DNA of 5,798 bases from Desulfobacteraceae bacterium. Lineage in GTDB: Bacteria; Desulfobacterota; Desulfobacteria; Desulfobacterales; DAOWNP01. The stretch lies in contig DAOWNP010000165.1 in NCBI GenBank assembly GCA_030642545.1, forward strand, positions 1 through 5,798, given 5' to 3'. Made by a program: the position numbers and the translations under genes. The notes under the pieces are model-generated. The model was given only the letters and a program-made list of their open reading frames with translations. It had not been told where the DNA came from and did no database searches. Below, in pieces: positions 1-5,637 of this stretch. The first letter of the stretch is position 1. Each line of letters starts with the position of its first letter.

Positions 1-2
1 AA

Positions 3-116
3 GATAAAACAAAAAAAGATAAATTACATAATTTATTTGATAACTGGATAGATCTTATTTTAGAGTATAATAAACTGAAAAAACTTCAAACTTTTCATAA
101 AAATTTTACAGAATAA
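3..116 (+). CDS. 3' end of an unidentified gene (partial)
   Basis: A reading frame is open from the window edge to a TAA at 114-116 and encodes 37 hydrophilic, Lys-rich residues ending in FHKNFTE. The stretch around NLFDNWIDLILEYNKLKKL looks helical and amphipathic, so it reads like a genuine protein C-terminus rather than random A+T-rich DNA. The stop lies only 10 bases before the ATG of the rhodanese gene, which suggests the two are in one operon. I do not recognise the family. The main doubt is that a 37-codon open stretch is short enough to occur by chance; the upstream sequence would settle it. Confidence 0.5.
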   Translation, partial: DKTKKDKLHNLFDNWIDLILEYNKLKKLQTFHKNFTE

Positions 117-126
117 AAGAACGAGA

Positions 127-624
127 ATGAAATACAGCTTTAAAATTTATGGTAAAGAATTATTAATACTTATTTCAATAATTTTATTTTTATCTTTTAC
201 AGTAAATTATTTTTCACCAAACAAAATCAATCTTTTTGCAAAAAAAAATGATTTTGTTACAAAAACAGATTTCCCTGTAAATAAAAATATTTTAATTTTA
301 AATCTTGCTGACACAAAAAAAATTTTTGAAAAAAAAACATCTGTTTTTGTAGATGCAAGAAAGAAAGAACAATACATGAAAGGGCATATCAAGGGGTCTA
401 TTAACATGCCTGTTTATGATTTTTATGATTATATAGAAAAATTTATGACAAACTATAATGAAACAACACCCGTAATCACATACTGTTCATCAAAAAAATG
501 TACAGACAGCAATATACTTGCCCAATATCTTTTTGATATGGATTATAAAAACATTAAAATTTTTATTGGCGGTTTTGATAAGTGGAAAGAAAAAGGATAT
601 AAAATTGAAACTTCTATACAGTAA
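127..624 (+). CDS. Membrane-anchored single-domain rhodanese-like protein
   Basis: This 165-residue protein has a short N-terminus, one hydrophobic segment (about residues 11-29) and then a single rhodanese domain (about 55-162), so the domain should sit on the outer face of the cytoplasmic membrane. Domain landmarks are the VFVDARKKEQYMKGHIKGSINMP segment (about 73-95), which resembles the usual DxRxxxEYxxGHIxGAxNxP motif, and the C-terminal IGGFDKWKEKGY (147-158). The presumed active-site Cys is C120 in YCSSKKC, with a second Cys at 125 in place of the usual small/Arg pattern of sulfurtransferase loops. Rhodanese domains carry persulfide sulfur or act in redox and sensory roles; the substrate here is unknown. 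The ribosome site before ATG 127 is weak (AACGAG). The overlap with the following MauE-like gene suggests a joint function in thiol or sulfur chemistry at the membrane. Confidence 0.88.
   Translation: MKYSFKIYGKELLILISIILFLSFTVNYFSPNKINLFAKKNDFVTKTDFPVNKNILILNLADTKKIFEKKTSVFVDARKKEQYMKGHIKGSINMPVYDFYDYIEKFMTNYNETTPVITYCSSKKCTDSNILAQYLFDMDYKNIKIFIGGFDKWKEKGYKIETSIQ
591..607 (+). promoter_or_regulatory. Ribosome binding site supporting a TTG start
   Basis: AAAAGGA (591-597) stands 7 bases before an in-frame TTG (605-607), inside the end of the rhodanese gene. The downstream frame contains no ATG at all before its conserved domain, so this motif decides the start. Earlier TTG codons in that frame (518, 533, 566, 575) would add residues encoded entirely within the rhodanese domain and lack as good a purine tract. 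Confidence 0.6.
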
Positions 625-1084
625 CTTTCTATCCAATCCCTGGTTTGAATTTTCATTAAGAGTTGTTTTAGGAACAATTTTTATTTATTCCAGCGTGCAT
701 AAAATCATAAACCCAAAACAATTTGCAGAAATTATTTACGGATACAATCTTTTCCCTTTATACTCAATAAATCTTATAGCAATTACAATTCCTTTTGCAG
801 AATTTGTTGCTGGAATCAGCCTTGTATGCGGTATCTATCCCAAAGCATCTTCTATAATCATCATCTCTCTTTTAACAGGATTTATTATATCAATATCTAT
901 TAATATACTATCCGGTCATAAATTTGACTGCGGATGTTTTACTTTTGGCAAAACAGACAATTATGCAAACCGGCAACTTTTGTTTAGAGATATATTATTT
1001 CTTTTTACATCGGTTTTTATTTTTTTTTATAAACAAGACCGAAAATGTCTTTTTAAAAAAAAGTGTGCATCTAATTTTTCTTAA
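605..1084 (+). CDS. MauE/DoxX-family redox-associated membrane protein
   Basis: About 159 residues with four likely membrane helices (about 15-33, 54-75, 82-102 and 128-142). The signature is FSLRVVLGTIFIYSSVHKIINPKQFAEII near the N-terminus, as in the MauE/DoxX families, plus DCGCF (C109 and C111) before the last helix, followed by NRQLLFRDILFL. The CxC-type pair near a membrane face is typical of MauE-like proteins, which are thought to take part in thiol-disulfide exchange for periplasmic partners; that role here is inferred. The start is TTG 605, chosen for its ribosome site and because upstream codons read through the rhodanese domain. Apart from the initiator the protein contains no methionine. 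The 20-base overlap with the rhodanese gene predicts translational coupling. Alternatively, the two frames might form one fused product through a frameshift or a sequencing indel. Confidence 0.82.
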   Translation: MKLLYSNFLSNPWFEFSLRVVLGTIFIYSSVHKIINPKQFAEIIYGYNLFPLYSINLIAITIPFAEFVAGISLVCGIYPKASSIIIISLLTGFIISISINILSGHKFDCGCFTFGKTDNYANRQLLFRDILFLFTSVFIFFYKQDRKCLFKKKCASNFS

Positions 1085-1319
1085 ATCCTCCTATTATCAA
1101 GAATAGACCTCCAACAATTAAGAGTTCAAGAGCTAAAGAGTTAGATGTCACAAAAAGAGCATACTCTCTTAATACTCCCGGTATAGATTCAATCCATTTA
1201 TTTGATACTATATCAGCTATTGTATCTATATTCAGCTCTTTTCCTGTCAGTGAAGATATTCTTTGAAAAAGAAACAGACATGCTCCTGAAATAATAAATA
1301 AAACTCCAAATTTTGTCAT
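1071..1319 (-). CDS. Small two-helix membrane protein of unknown function
   Basis: This 82-residue protein has a hydrophobic segment near the N-terminus (about residues 4-19, GVLFIISGACLFLF), a polar middle (20-60) and a second hydrophobic segment (about 62-79, rich in Leu, Ile and Gly), ending in KKN. I do not recognise a named family. Its reality is supported by a good ribosome site on the minus strand (AGGGAG, 1326-1331) 6 bases before ATG 1319, and by the clean two-helix pattern. It converges on the MauE-like gene, the last 14 bases of each overlapping, so neither can have a terminator between them. Lone small membrane proteins like this are common in sulfate reducers, but no function can be assigned. 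Confidence 0.72.
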   Translation of the reverse strand: MTKFGVLFIISGACLFLFQRISSLTGKELNIDTIADIVSNKWIESIPGVLREYALFVTSNSLALELLIVGGLFLIIGGFKKN

Positions 1320-1371
1320 TTTTTTCTCCCTGTTTTTTTATAATTAAACCCTCGCAATTGTTCTTGAATTT

Positions 1372-1396
1372 AAATAAGATATTTGATATCTTATTT
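1372..1396. repeat. Perfect 11-bp palindrome with 3-base centre upstream of argC
   Basis: AAATAAGATAT (1372-1382) and ATATCTTATTT (1386-1396) are exact reverse complements around TTG. A run of seven T follows on the plus strand (1394-1400). Two readings are possible. One is a DNA operator, because it overlaps a possible argC -35. The other is a weak A+T-rich intrinsic terminator for transcripts coming from the left. With only one G-C pair per arm the terminator reading is the weaker one. It does not match the ARG-box consensus well. Confidence 0.5.
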
Positions 1397-1410
1397 TTTT
1401 ATATTATCTT
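1383..1410 (+). promoter_or_regulatory. Candidate sigma-70-type promoter for argC
   Basis: TTGATA (1383-1388) and TATCTT (1405-1410) are separated by 16 bases, matching 5 of 6 and 4 of 6 consensus positions. Transcription would begin near 1417 and give a leader of roughly 48 bases. The -35 lies within the palindrome at 1372-1396. In such A+T-rich DNA other hexamers (TATTAT at 1402 and 1416) also resemble -10 boxes, so the exact site is uncertain. Confidence 0.33.
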
Positions 1411-1421
1411 TTTTATATTAT
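1395..1421. repeat. Tandem 13-bp repeat, TTTTTTATATTAT twice
   Basis: The 13-mer at 1395-1407 recurs exactly at 1409-1421 with one C between, giving a 14-base period. It lies 44 bases before argC and places two -10-like TATTAT hexamers in tandem. Replication slippage in a T-rich tract is a sufficient explanation. Confidence 0.6.
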
Positions 1422-1464
1422 TTTTCTCAACTTTCAAATTTTAAACCCCCTTTAAGGACTCATT

Positions 1465-2502
1465 ATGCTTAGAGTTGGAATTATAGGTGCATCAGGATAT
1501 GCTGGTGCAGAACTTGTACGAATTATCACACAGCATCCTCACATGGAACTAACCTTTATTTCATCCAGACAATTTAAGGGTAAAAACTTTACCGAAATAT
1601 ATCCTGCAATGAATGGTTTTATTTATTTAAAATACAGTGAACTTGATCTGAAAAAAATAGAAGCTGAAACCGATGTGGTTTTTATTGCTCTTCCACATAA
1701 AATTCCCATGTCAATAGTACCTGATGTTATAAATATGGGTAAAAAAGTAATTGATCTGTCAGCTGATTTCAGATTTGATGATATCACAAAATATGAAAAG
1801 CATTATCAGCCGCACACTGCAAAAAAATATAACGATCAATCTGTTTACGGTCTTTGTGAAGTTTATAAAAAAAATATAGAAAAAGCAAGTCTTGTTGGAA
1901 ATCCTGGCTGCTATCCAACAAGTATTCTTCTTCCTTTAATACCTCTTTTAAGAAACAGACTCATAAAAAAAGAGTCAATAATTGTCGATTCTAAATCAGG
2001 AGTCAGCGGTGCAGGAAGAACACCAACACCCAGCAATCATTATTGTAACATATCAGAATCCTTTAAAGCATATAAAATTTATGCTCACAGGCATACCCCT
2101 GAAATAGAAGAAAACTTAAGTAAAGCAGCAAATAGTGATGTTTCCATCATTTTCACACCTCATCTTATACCTATGAGCCGCGGAATGCTCTCTACCATCT
2201 ATGTTAAAACAGATAAATCCGTCTGTGAAAGCGACATCAGAAACTGCCTGAACGATTTTTATGCACACAGTCCGTTTATCCGTATCCATTCAGAAAACAG
2301 CTTTCCTGATACACAGCATGTAAGAGGCACAAATTTTTGTGATATCGGGTTTAAAACAGACAAATCAGGGCATAATCTAATACTTATATCCGCTATAGAC
2401 AATCTAATAAAAGGGGCAGCAGGACAAGCTGTACAAAATTTAAATATTATGTTTGGTATGGATGAAACATCAGGTTTAAATAATGTACCTTATCCATTGT
2501 AA
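1465..2502 (+). CDS. argC: N-acetyl-gamma-glutamyl-phosphate reductase
   Basis: This cytoplasmic enzyme reduces N-acetylglutamyl 5-phosphate to the semialdehyde with NADPH, the third step of arginine/ornithine synthesis. The 345 residues match the usual length of the long-form family. The NADP-binding loop is GASGYAGAEL (8-17). The catalytic Cys is C149 in GNPGCYPT. Further landmarks are SKSGVSGAGR (176-185), HRHTPEIE (208-215, with the likely catalytic His in this region), TPHLIPMSRGM (231-241) and HVRGTNFCDIG (285-295). The C-terminus has the typical DNLIKGAAGQAVQNLNIMFG. ATG 1465 is preceded by TAAGGA (1453-1458) at 6 bases, a clear ribosome site. The gene stands alone rather than in an arg cluster, and all key residues appear intact. 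Confidence 0.97.
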   Translation: MLRVGIIGASGYAGAELVRIITQHPHMELTFISSRQFKGKNFTEIYPAMNGFIYLKYSELDLKKIEAETDVVFIALPHKIPMSIVPDVINMGKKVIDLSADFRFDDITKYEKHYQPHTAKKYNDQSVYGLCEVYKKNIEKASLVGNPGCYPTSILLPLIPLLRNRLIKKESIIVDSKSGVSGAGRTPTPSNHYCNISESFKAYKIYAHRHTPEIEENLSKAANSDVSIIFTPHLIPMSRGMLSTIYVKTDKSVCESDIRNCLNDFYAHSPFIRIHSENSFPDTQHVRGTNFCDIGFKTDKSGHNLILISAIDNLIKGAAGQAVQNLNIMFGMDETSGLNNVPYPL

Positions 2503-2539
2503 ATTAAATAATTAAATAAATATTTTTTGCTTCTACTCA

Positions 2540-2648
2540 TATAGATTGTCACATAATTATCCGATTTTAAAAATTGGCACAAGGCTTGCCGAGAGGAGAT
2601 AATGCTAATACAGATAACGCAGTGAAATTATTTATGTGACGGTCTATA
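2540..2648. repeat. 109-bp element with 20-base imperfect inverted ends (MITE-like or structured leader)
   Basis: The left arm (2540-2559, containing ATAGATTGTCACATAA) pairs with the right arm (2629-2648, containing TTATGTGACGGTCTAT). There are 17 Watson-Crick pairs, two T-G positions (2546/2642 and 2547/2641) and one T-T mismatch. The core (2560-2628) looks visibly richer in G and C than its flanks. It includes a small stem, CCGATT (2561-2566) with AATTGG (2572-2577), a direct repeat AGATAAYGC (2597-2605, 2612-2620) and a sigma-54-like motif. No protein of useful length is encoded. TA lies at both outer ends (2540-2541 and 2647-2648), as a Tc1/IS630-type insertion would leave, but the symmetry of the arms makes this weak evidence. 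It could be a miniature transposable element, or a structured 5' leader of folD. Confidence 0.65.
2574..2589 (+). promoter_or_regulatory. Sigma-54-type (-24/-12) promoter motif
   Basis: TTGGCACAAGGCTTGC contains TGGCAC, five bases and TTGC. This gives the diagnostic GG (2576-2577), ten bases, then GC (2588-2589). Transcription would start near 2601 and run toward folD, about 170 bases ahead. The motif lies inside the inverted-repeat element. No enhancer-binding site could be recognised upstream. The match is close, but the same bases also take part in a small stem, so it may be part of a conserved repeat rather than an active promoter. Confidence 0.42.
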
Positions 2649-2665
2649 GAAATAGATAATCTTTC

Positions 2666-2695
2666 TTGACATTAACTCTTTAATAAGCAAAAAAT
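2666..2695 (+). promoter_or_regulatory. Candidate sigma-70-type promoter for folD
   Basis: A perfect -35, TTGACA (2666-2671), is followed after 18 bases by AAAAAT (2690-2695), a poor -10 with 4 of 6 matches. It lies just downstream of the inverted-repeat element and about 80 bases before the folD start. The exact -35 makes it worth recording; the weak -10 keeps confidence low. Confidence 0.33.
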
Positions 2696-2756
2696 ATCTT
2701 TTTTGGAAAAGTACAAATTTTAAGAAAATTTTATATATTAACATAAATGTATTTGC

Positions 2757-2776
2757 AAAAGGAGATTTATCAAATG
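2757..2776 (+). promoter_or_regulatory. Ribosome binding site that sets the folD start
   Basis: AAAAGGAG (2757-2764) lies 9 bases before ATG 2774. The upstream in-frame ATG at 2747 would add nine residues (MYLQKEIYQ) encoded across this ribosome site, has no purine tract of its own and would give an N-terminus longer than the family norm, so 2774 is preferred. Confidence 0.85.
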
Positions 2777-3682
2777 TCAGCAAAATTAATAAAAGGTACT
2801 GTAATCAGAGAAGAAATCCTTGAGGAAATCACAAAAGAAGTTGCTGAAATAAAAAAGAAACACGGAGTTGTACCCGGTCTTGTAACTATACTTGTAGGTG
2901 AGAGCCCGGCTTCTATTTCATATGTAACTTTAAAAATTAAAACAGCTCACAGAGTTGGATTTACTGAAGTTCAGGATTCACAATCAGTAGATATTTCAGA
3001 AGAAGATCTTCTTGCATTGATTGAAAAATACAACAAAGATGAATCAATAAACGGTATACTGGTTCAACTTCCTCTTCCAAAGCATATTAATGAAAAAAAA
3101 GTGTTAAATGCCATTGATCCAGATAAAGATGTTGACGGATTTCATCCTGTTAATGTGGGCAGGCTTATGATAGGCGGAGATGAAGTTAAATTTCCACCAT
3201 GCACACCTGCAGGTATTCAGGAAATGATAATAAGAGCAGGCGTTGAAACCAGTGGAGCAGAAGTTGTTGTTGTTGGACGCTCAAATATAGTAGGAAAACC
3301 CATAGCAAATATGATGGTCCAAAAAGGGCCTGGTGCAAATTCAACAGTTACAATAGTTCACACAAGAACAAAAGACCTTGCAGCCCATTGCAAGCGTGCT
3401 GATATTTTAATAGTTGCAGCCGGAGTACCTGATCTTGTGAAGCCTGAATGGATCAAACCAGGAGCCTGCGTTATTGATGTTGGAGTAAACAGGGTAGGAG
3501 AAAAAATAAGTGAGAAAACCGGCAAAAAAATAGCTATATTAAAAGGTGATGTTGATTTTGATGCTGCAAAAGAAATAGCAGGATCAATTACACCAGTACC
3601 AGGCGGAGTAGGACCTATGACAATTACCATGCTTATGCAAAACACTCTGAAATCTTTAAAATTTAAACTTGGGATTATCTAA
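2774..3682 (+). CDS. folD: Bifunctional methylenetetrahydrofolate dehydrogenase / methenyltetrahydrofolate cyclohydrolase
   Basis: This cytoplasmic enzyme interconverts 5,10-methylene-THF, 5,10-methenyl-THF and 10-formyl-THF, linking the folate one-carbon pool to purine and formyl-Met synthesis. In acetyl-CoA (Wood-Ljungdahl) organisms it also serves the methyl branch. The protein has 302 residues, slightly longer than the common 280-300. The catalytic region is SYVTLKIKTAHRVGF, with Y50 and K54. Q98 lies in ILVQLPLP and D121 in DKDVDGFHPVNVGR. The Rossmann domain carries VVVGRSNIVGKP (165-176), and the C-terminal signature is PVPGGVGPMT (274-283). There is a short charged insertion after CVIDVGVNRV (about 242-258), seen in some anaerobe FolD proteins. 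All catalytic residues are present. It stands alone downstream of argC, separated by 271 bases of structured non-coding DNA. Confidence 0.97.
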   Translation: MSAKLIKGTVIREEILEEITKEVAEIKKKHGVVPGLVTILVGESPASISYVTLKIKTAHRVGFTEVQDSQSVDISEEDLLALIEKYNKDESINGILVQLPLPKHINEKKVLNAIDPDKDVDGFHPVNVGRLMIGGDEVKFPPCTPAGIQEMIIRAGVETSGAEVVVVGRSNIVGKPIANMMVQKGPGANSTVTIVHTRTKDLAAHCKRADILIVAAGVPDLVKPEWIKPGACVIDVGVNRVGEKISEKTGKKIAILKGDVDFDAAKEIAGSITPVPGGVGPMTITMLMQNTLKSLKFKLGII

Positions 3683-3722
3683 CACCACCATTTAAAACTA
3701 TATATATTTAAGATAATTTCTA

Positions 3723-3791
3723 AGGATGGTTATAATATCGGTTATAAAATGTCAAAGTGTAAGTGTATAGCCGAAATTAAAACCAATTCCT
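3723..3791 (+). repeat. Long stem-loop 1 behind folD
   Basis: The arms 3728-3746 (GGTTATAATATCGGTTATA) and 3766-3784 pair over 19 positions with two A-A mismatches and one T-G pair (3742/3770). Pairing extends outward through T3727-A3785 and, after a 2-base bulge, AGGA (3723-3726) with TCCT (3788-3791). The loop is 19 bases. It begins about 40 bases after the folD stop. No T-run follows, so it is not a standard intrinsic terminator. It may be a 3' stabilising structure or half of a palindromic repeat. Confidence 0.6.
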
Positions 3792-3794
3792 CAA

Positions 3795-3858
3795 GTCTAA
3801 ATTGGGAAGAAAAAGATATAAAAACAATATATCAATCAAACATCTTTCCAGTTTAGAC
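3795..3858 (+). repeat. Long stem-loop 2 behind folD
   Basis: GTCTAAATTGGGAAGA (3795-3810) pairs with TCTTTCCAGTTTAGAC (3843-3858) over 16 uninterrupted positions: 14 Watson-Crick pairs plus T-G at 3802/3851 and 3806/3847. The loop of 32 bases is A-rich. It starts three bases after stem-loop 1. A competing 6-bp pairing, CCAATT (3783-3788) with AATTGG (3800-3805), would break both stems. The rest of the 253-base gap (3683-3722, 3859-3935) is A+T-rich with nothing recognisable. Confidence 0.65.
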
Positions 3859-3935
3859 GTCAGAAATATGGTCATAACTTTAACAATTAAAATTCGTCAA
3901 CTAAAATTAATATAAAATCATAATTCCTTATTAAT

Positions 3936-5624
3936 TTACACTCTTGAATTTAACATATTCATGTAATTTTCTTTTAATACTCTTTTTATCAATTTACCAT
4001 CTGGACGTCTTGGTATATCTTTAACAAATTCAACAGAACGGGGTCTTTTATAACCTGCCAGTTTTTGGTCACAATAAGAGATTATCTCTTCCTCTGTTAT
4101 TGCCATATCATCTTTTAATACTATAAACGCTTTAACAGATTCTCCCCACTCATCATCAGGCACACCTATTATAGCAACATCCATTACACTCTCATGCATA
4201 TGCAAGGTCTCTTCAATTTCAGCCGGATATATATTGACTCCTCCACTTATTATCATATCTTTTTTTCTATCTACAACATAAAAGAAGTTGTCTTTGTCAA
4301 TATATGCAACCTCTCCCTCAATAAAATATTTTTCTCCATCAATATCATGAAAAGAATTTTTTGTTTTTTCAGCATCTTTATAATATTCCAGGTACTTGAC
4401 CATTGGGTTTGACAAATACAGATCCCCTGCAGTACCAACAGGAACTACTTCTCCGTTTTCTCCAATAATTTTGATTTTATTTCCTGGTGCTACCCTTCCA
4501 ACACTTGCATACTTACCAGAGTCATTAATATAATCTTTTGGCTTAAGTATTGTATTTATACCCCCATCTGTTGATCCATAAAATTCATAATAAACAGGAC
4601 CAAAAAATTCAACGATTTTTTTCTTTAATTCGGCAGGACATGGGGCAGCCGCACAAACTATAGATTTCATAGAGCTTACATCATATTGCTCTTTGTTTTT
4701 AACATTTATCAATCGTTTTAGCAGGATTGGAGCTACAAACGTGGTTGATATTGCCTCTTTTTCAATAATTTTTAAAGCTTCCTCAGCTTCAAATTTTTTC
4801 ATTATAACAACTGTACCACCGTTAGCAAATGTGATACCTGAAAAGCCTAAGGGGGCTGCATGATATAGGGGACCTGCTGCTAAATACCTGTTTGTGGTTT
4901 TATCAAAATCAAAACCATCCATCATATTATTTAACATTTTTATAAATGCAACAATATCATTTGGATCAAGTACAGATGGGTCATCAAGAGCACGACTATG
5001 AGTTCCCTTTGGTTTTCCTGTAGTACCTGATGTATACAGCATAAAACCACCACCTTTTTCCACAGCTTTAAGATCAGTATCAGAGTGATCCTTCAAAAAT
5101 TTTTCATATGAAATCATCCCCTTATGTTTTAAACCTGTATCAGAAATCAGAATGATTATTTTAACAGATTTTAATTTTGATTGTATAGGAATTATTTTAT
5201 CTAAAAACAATTCATCTACAAAAAGTACTTTTGAATCTGAATTGTTTACAACATATTCTATTTCATCTCCTTTTAAATGCCAATTTACAGGAGTACTAAA
5301 AAAACCGGCAAGAGCAGGCCCAAACATTATTTCCAATAAAGCATTTGAATTACCAACAAACGCTGCAATGTGATCTCCCGATTTTAATCCAAGCGAGATA
5401 AGCCCATTATTTAACCTGTTAATTCTTTTATTAAGATCAGCATATGTAAATCTTTTATCACCATAGATAATTGCTTCCTTTTCAGGATATTTTTTCAATT
5501 CAGACAAAAATATATTACCATTCATCATGCTTTTAATCAGTTTTCTGGTTGCTTTATTCATAAGTAAACCAAGCATCTCTTTGTTAAAAAACAGTTTCAA
5601 CTTGTTTAAAATCTTTTTTGCCAT
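3936..5624 (-). CDS. AMP-forming acyl-CoA synthetase (CoA ligase)
   Basis: This ANL-superfamily enzyme activates a carboxylic acid with ATP to an acyl-adenylate and then forms the acyl-CoA; the substrate cannot be read from sequence. The protein has 562 residues. The phosphate loop is YTSGTTGKPKG (197-207). PLYHAAPLGF (about 252-261) fits the A4 region and EFYGSTDGG (347-355) the A5 region. The hinge and A8 region is DRKKDMIISGGVNIYPAEIEE (452-472), and the C-terminal catalytic Lys is K544 in RRPDGKLIKR. The A7 motif, normally (T/V)GD, reads EGE (436-438). A basic amphipathic N-terminus of about 40 residues precedes the usual start of the fold and may touch the membrane. ATG 5624 is chosen because GGAGG (5633-5637) lies 8 bases upstream; a longer frame from 5687 would add a hydrophobic 21-residue tail read through that site. 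The gene converges on folD. Confidence 0.93.
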   Translation of the reverse strand: MAKKILNKLKLFFNKEMLGLLMNKATRKLIKSMMNGNIFLSELKKYPEKEAIIYGDKRFTYADLNKRINRLNNGLISLGLKSGDHIAAFVGNSNALLEIMFGPALAGFFSTPVNWHLKGDEIEYVVNNSDSKVLFVDELFLDKIIPIQSKLKSVKIIILISDTGLKHKGMISYEKFLKDHSDTDLKAVEKGGGFMLYTSGTTGKPKGTHSRALDDPSVLDPNDIVAFIKMLNNMMDGFDFDKTTNRYLAAGPLYHAAPLGFSGITFANGGTVVIMKKFEAEEALKIIEKEAISTTFVAPILLKRLINVKNKEQYDVSSMKSIVCAAAPCPAELKKKIVEFFGPVYYEFYGSTDGGINTILKPKDYINDSGKYASVGRVAPGNKIKIIGENGEVVPVGTAGDLYLSNPMVKYLEYYKDAEKTKNSFHDIDGEKYFIEGEVAYIDKDNFFYVVDRKKDMIISGGVNIYPAEIEETLHMHESVMDVAIIGVPDDEWGESVKAFIVLKDDMAITEEEIISYCDQKLAGYKRPRSVEFVKDIPRRPDGKLIKRVLKENYMNMLNSRV

Positions 5625-5632
5625 CTTAAATA

Positions 5633-5637
5633 CCTCC
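5633..5637 (-). promoter_or_regulatory. Ribosome binding site that sets the acyl-CoA synthetase start
   Basis: On the minus strand GGAGG precedes ATG 5624 by 8 bases. It is one of the strongest ribosome sites in the window and argues against initiation at the in-frame ATG at 5687. Confidence 0.85.

Larger units (their letters stand above)
2520..2697. repeat. Outer 13-bp inverted repeat enclosing the element before folD
   Basis: ATATTTTTTGCTT (2520-2532) and AAGCAAAAAATAT (2685-2697) are exact reverse complements and lie outside the 109-bp element. Spacing to the inner element is unequal (7 and 36 bases). The arms are mostly homopolymeric, so chance is a real possibility. If it is genuine, the mobile or structured unit may be 178 bp rather than 109 bp. 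Confidence 0.4.

Noticed and set aside
924..1106. 60-codon plus-strand frame overlapping the MauE-like gene
   Set aside because: It is a shifted-frame shadow of the conserved CxC region and has no ribosome site of note.
2591..2625. Seven-codon leader peptide (MLIQITQ) with a purine-rich GAGGAG upstream, before folD
   Set aside because: It is very short, has no run of regulatory codons, sits inside the inverted-repeat element, and would be almost leaderless from the possible sigma-54 start.
2536..2652. CRP/FNR-type binding site from the TGTGAC and GTCACA words
   Set aside because: The half-sites are about 80 bases apart as the arms of the long inverted repeat, not at the 16-22 base spacing of such operators.
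2540..2773. Tetrahydrofolate or other known riboswitch in the folD leader
   Set aside because: I could not match the conserved blocks of THF-I, THF-II, glycine or c-di-GMP riboswitches. The resemblance is limited to short purine-rich words.
3358..3645. 95-codon minus-strand frame inside folD
   Set aside because: It lies wholly antisense to a clear folD coding region and its Pro/Thr-rich translation has no recognisable motif.
3859..3935. Intrinsic terminator between folD and the acyl-CoA synthetase
   Set aside because: No G+C-containing stem followed by a T-run was found on either strand; only A+T-rich sequence remains.
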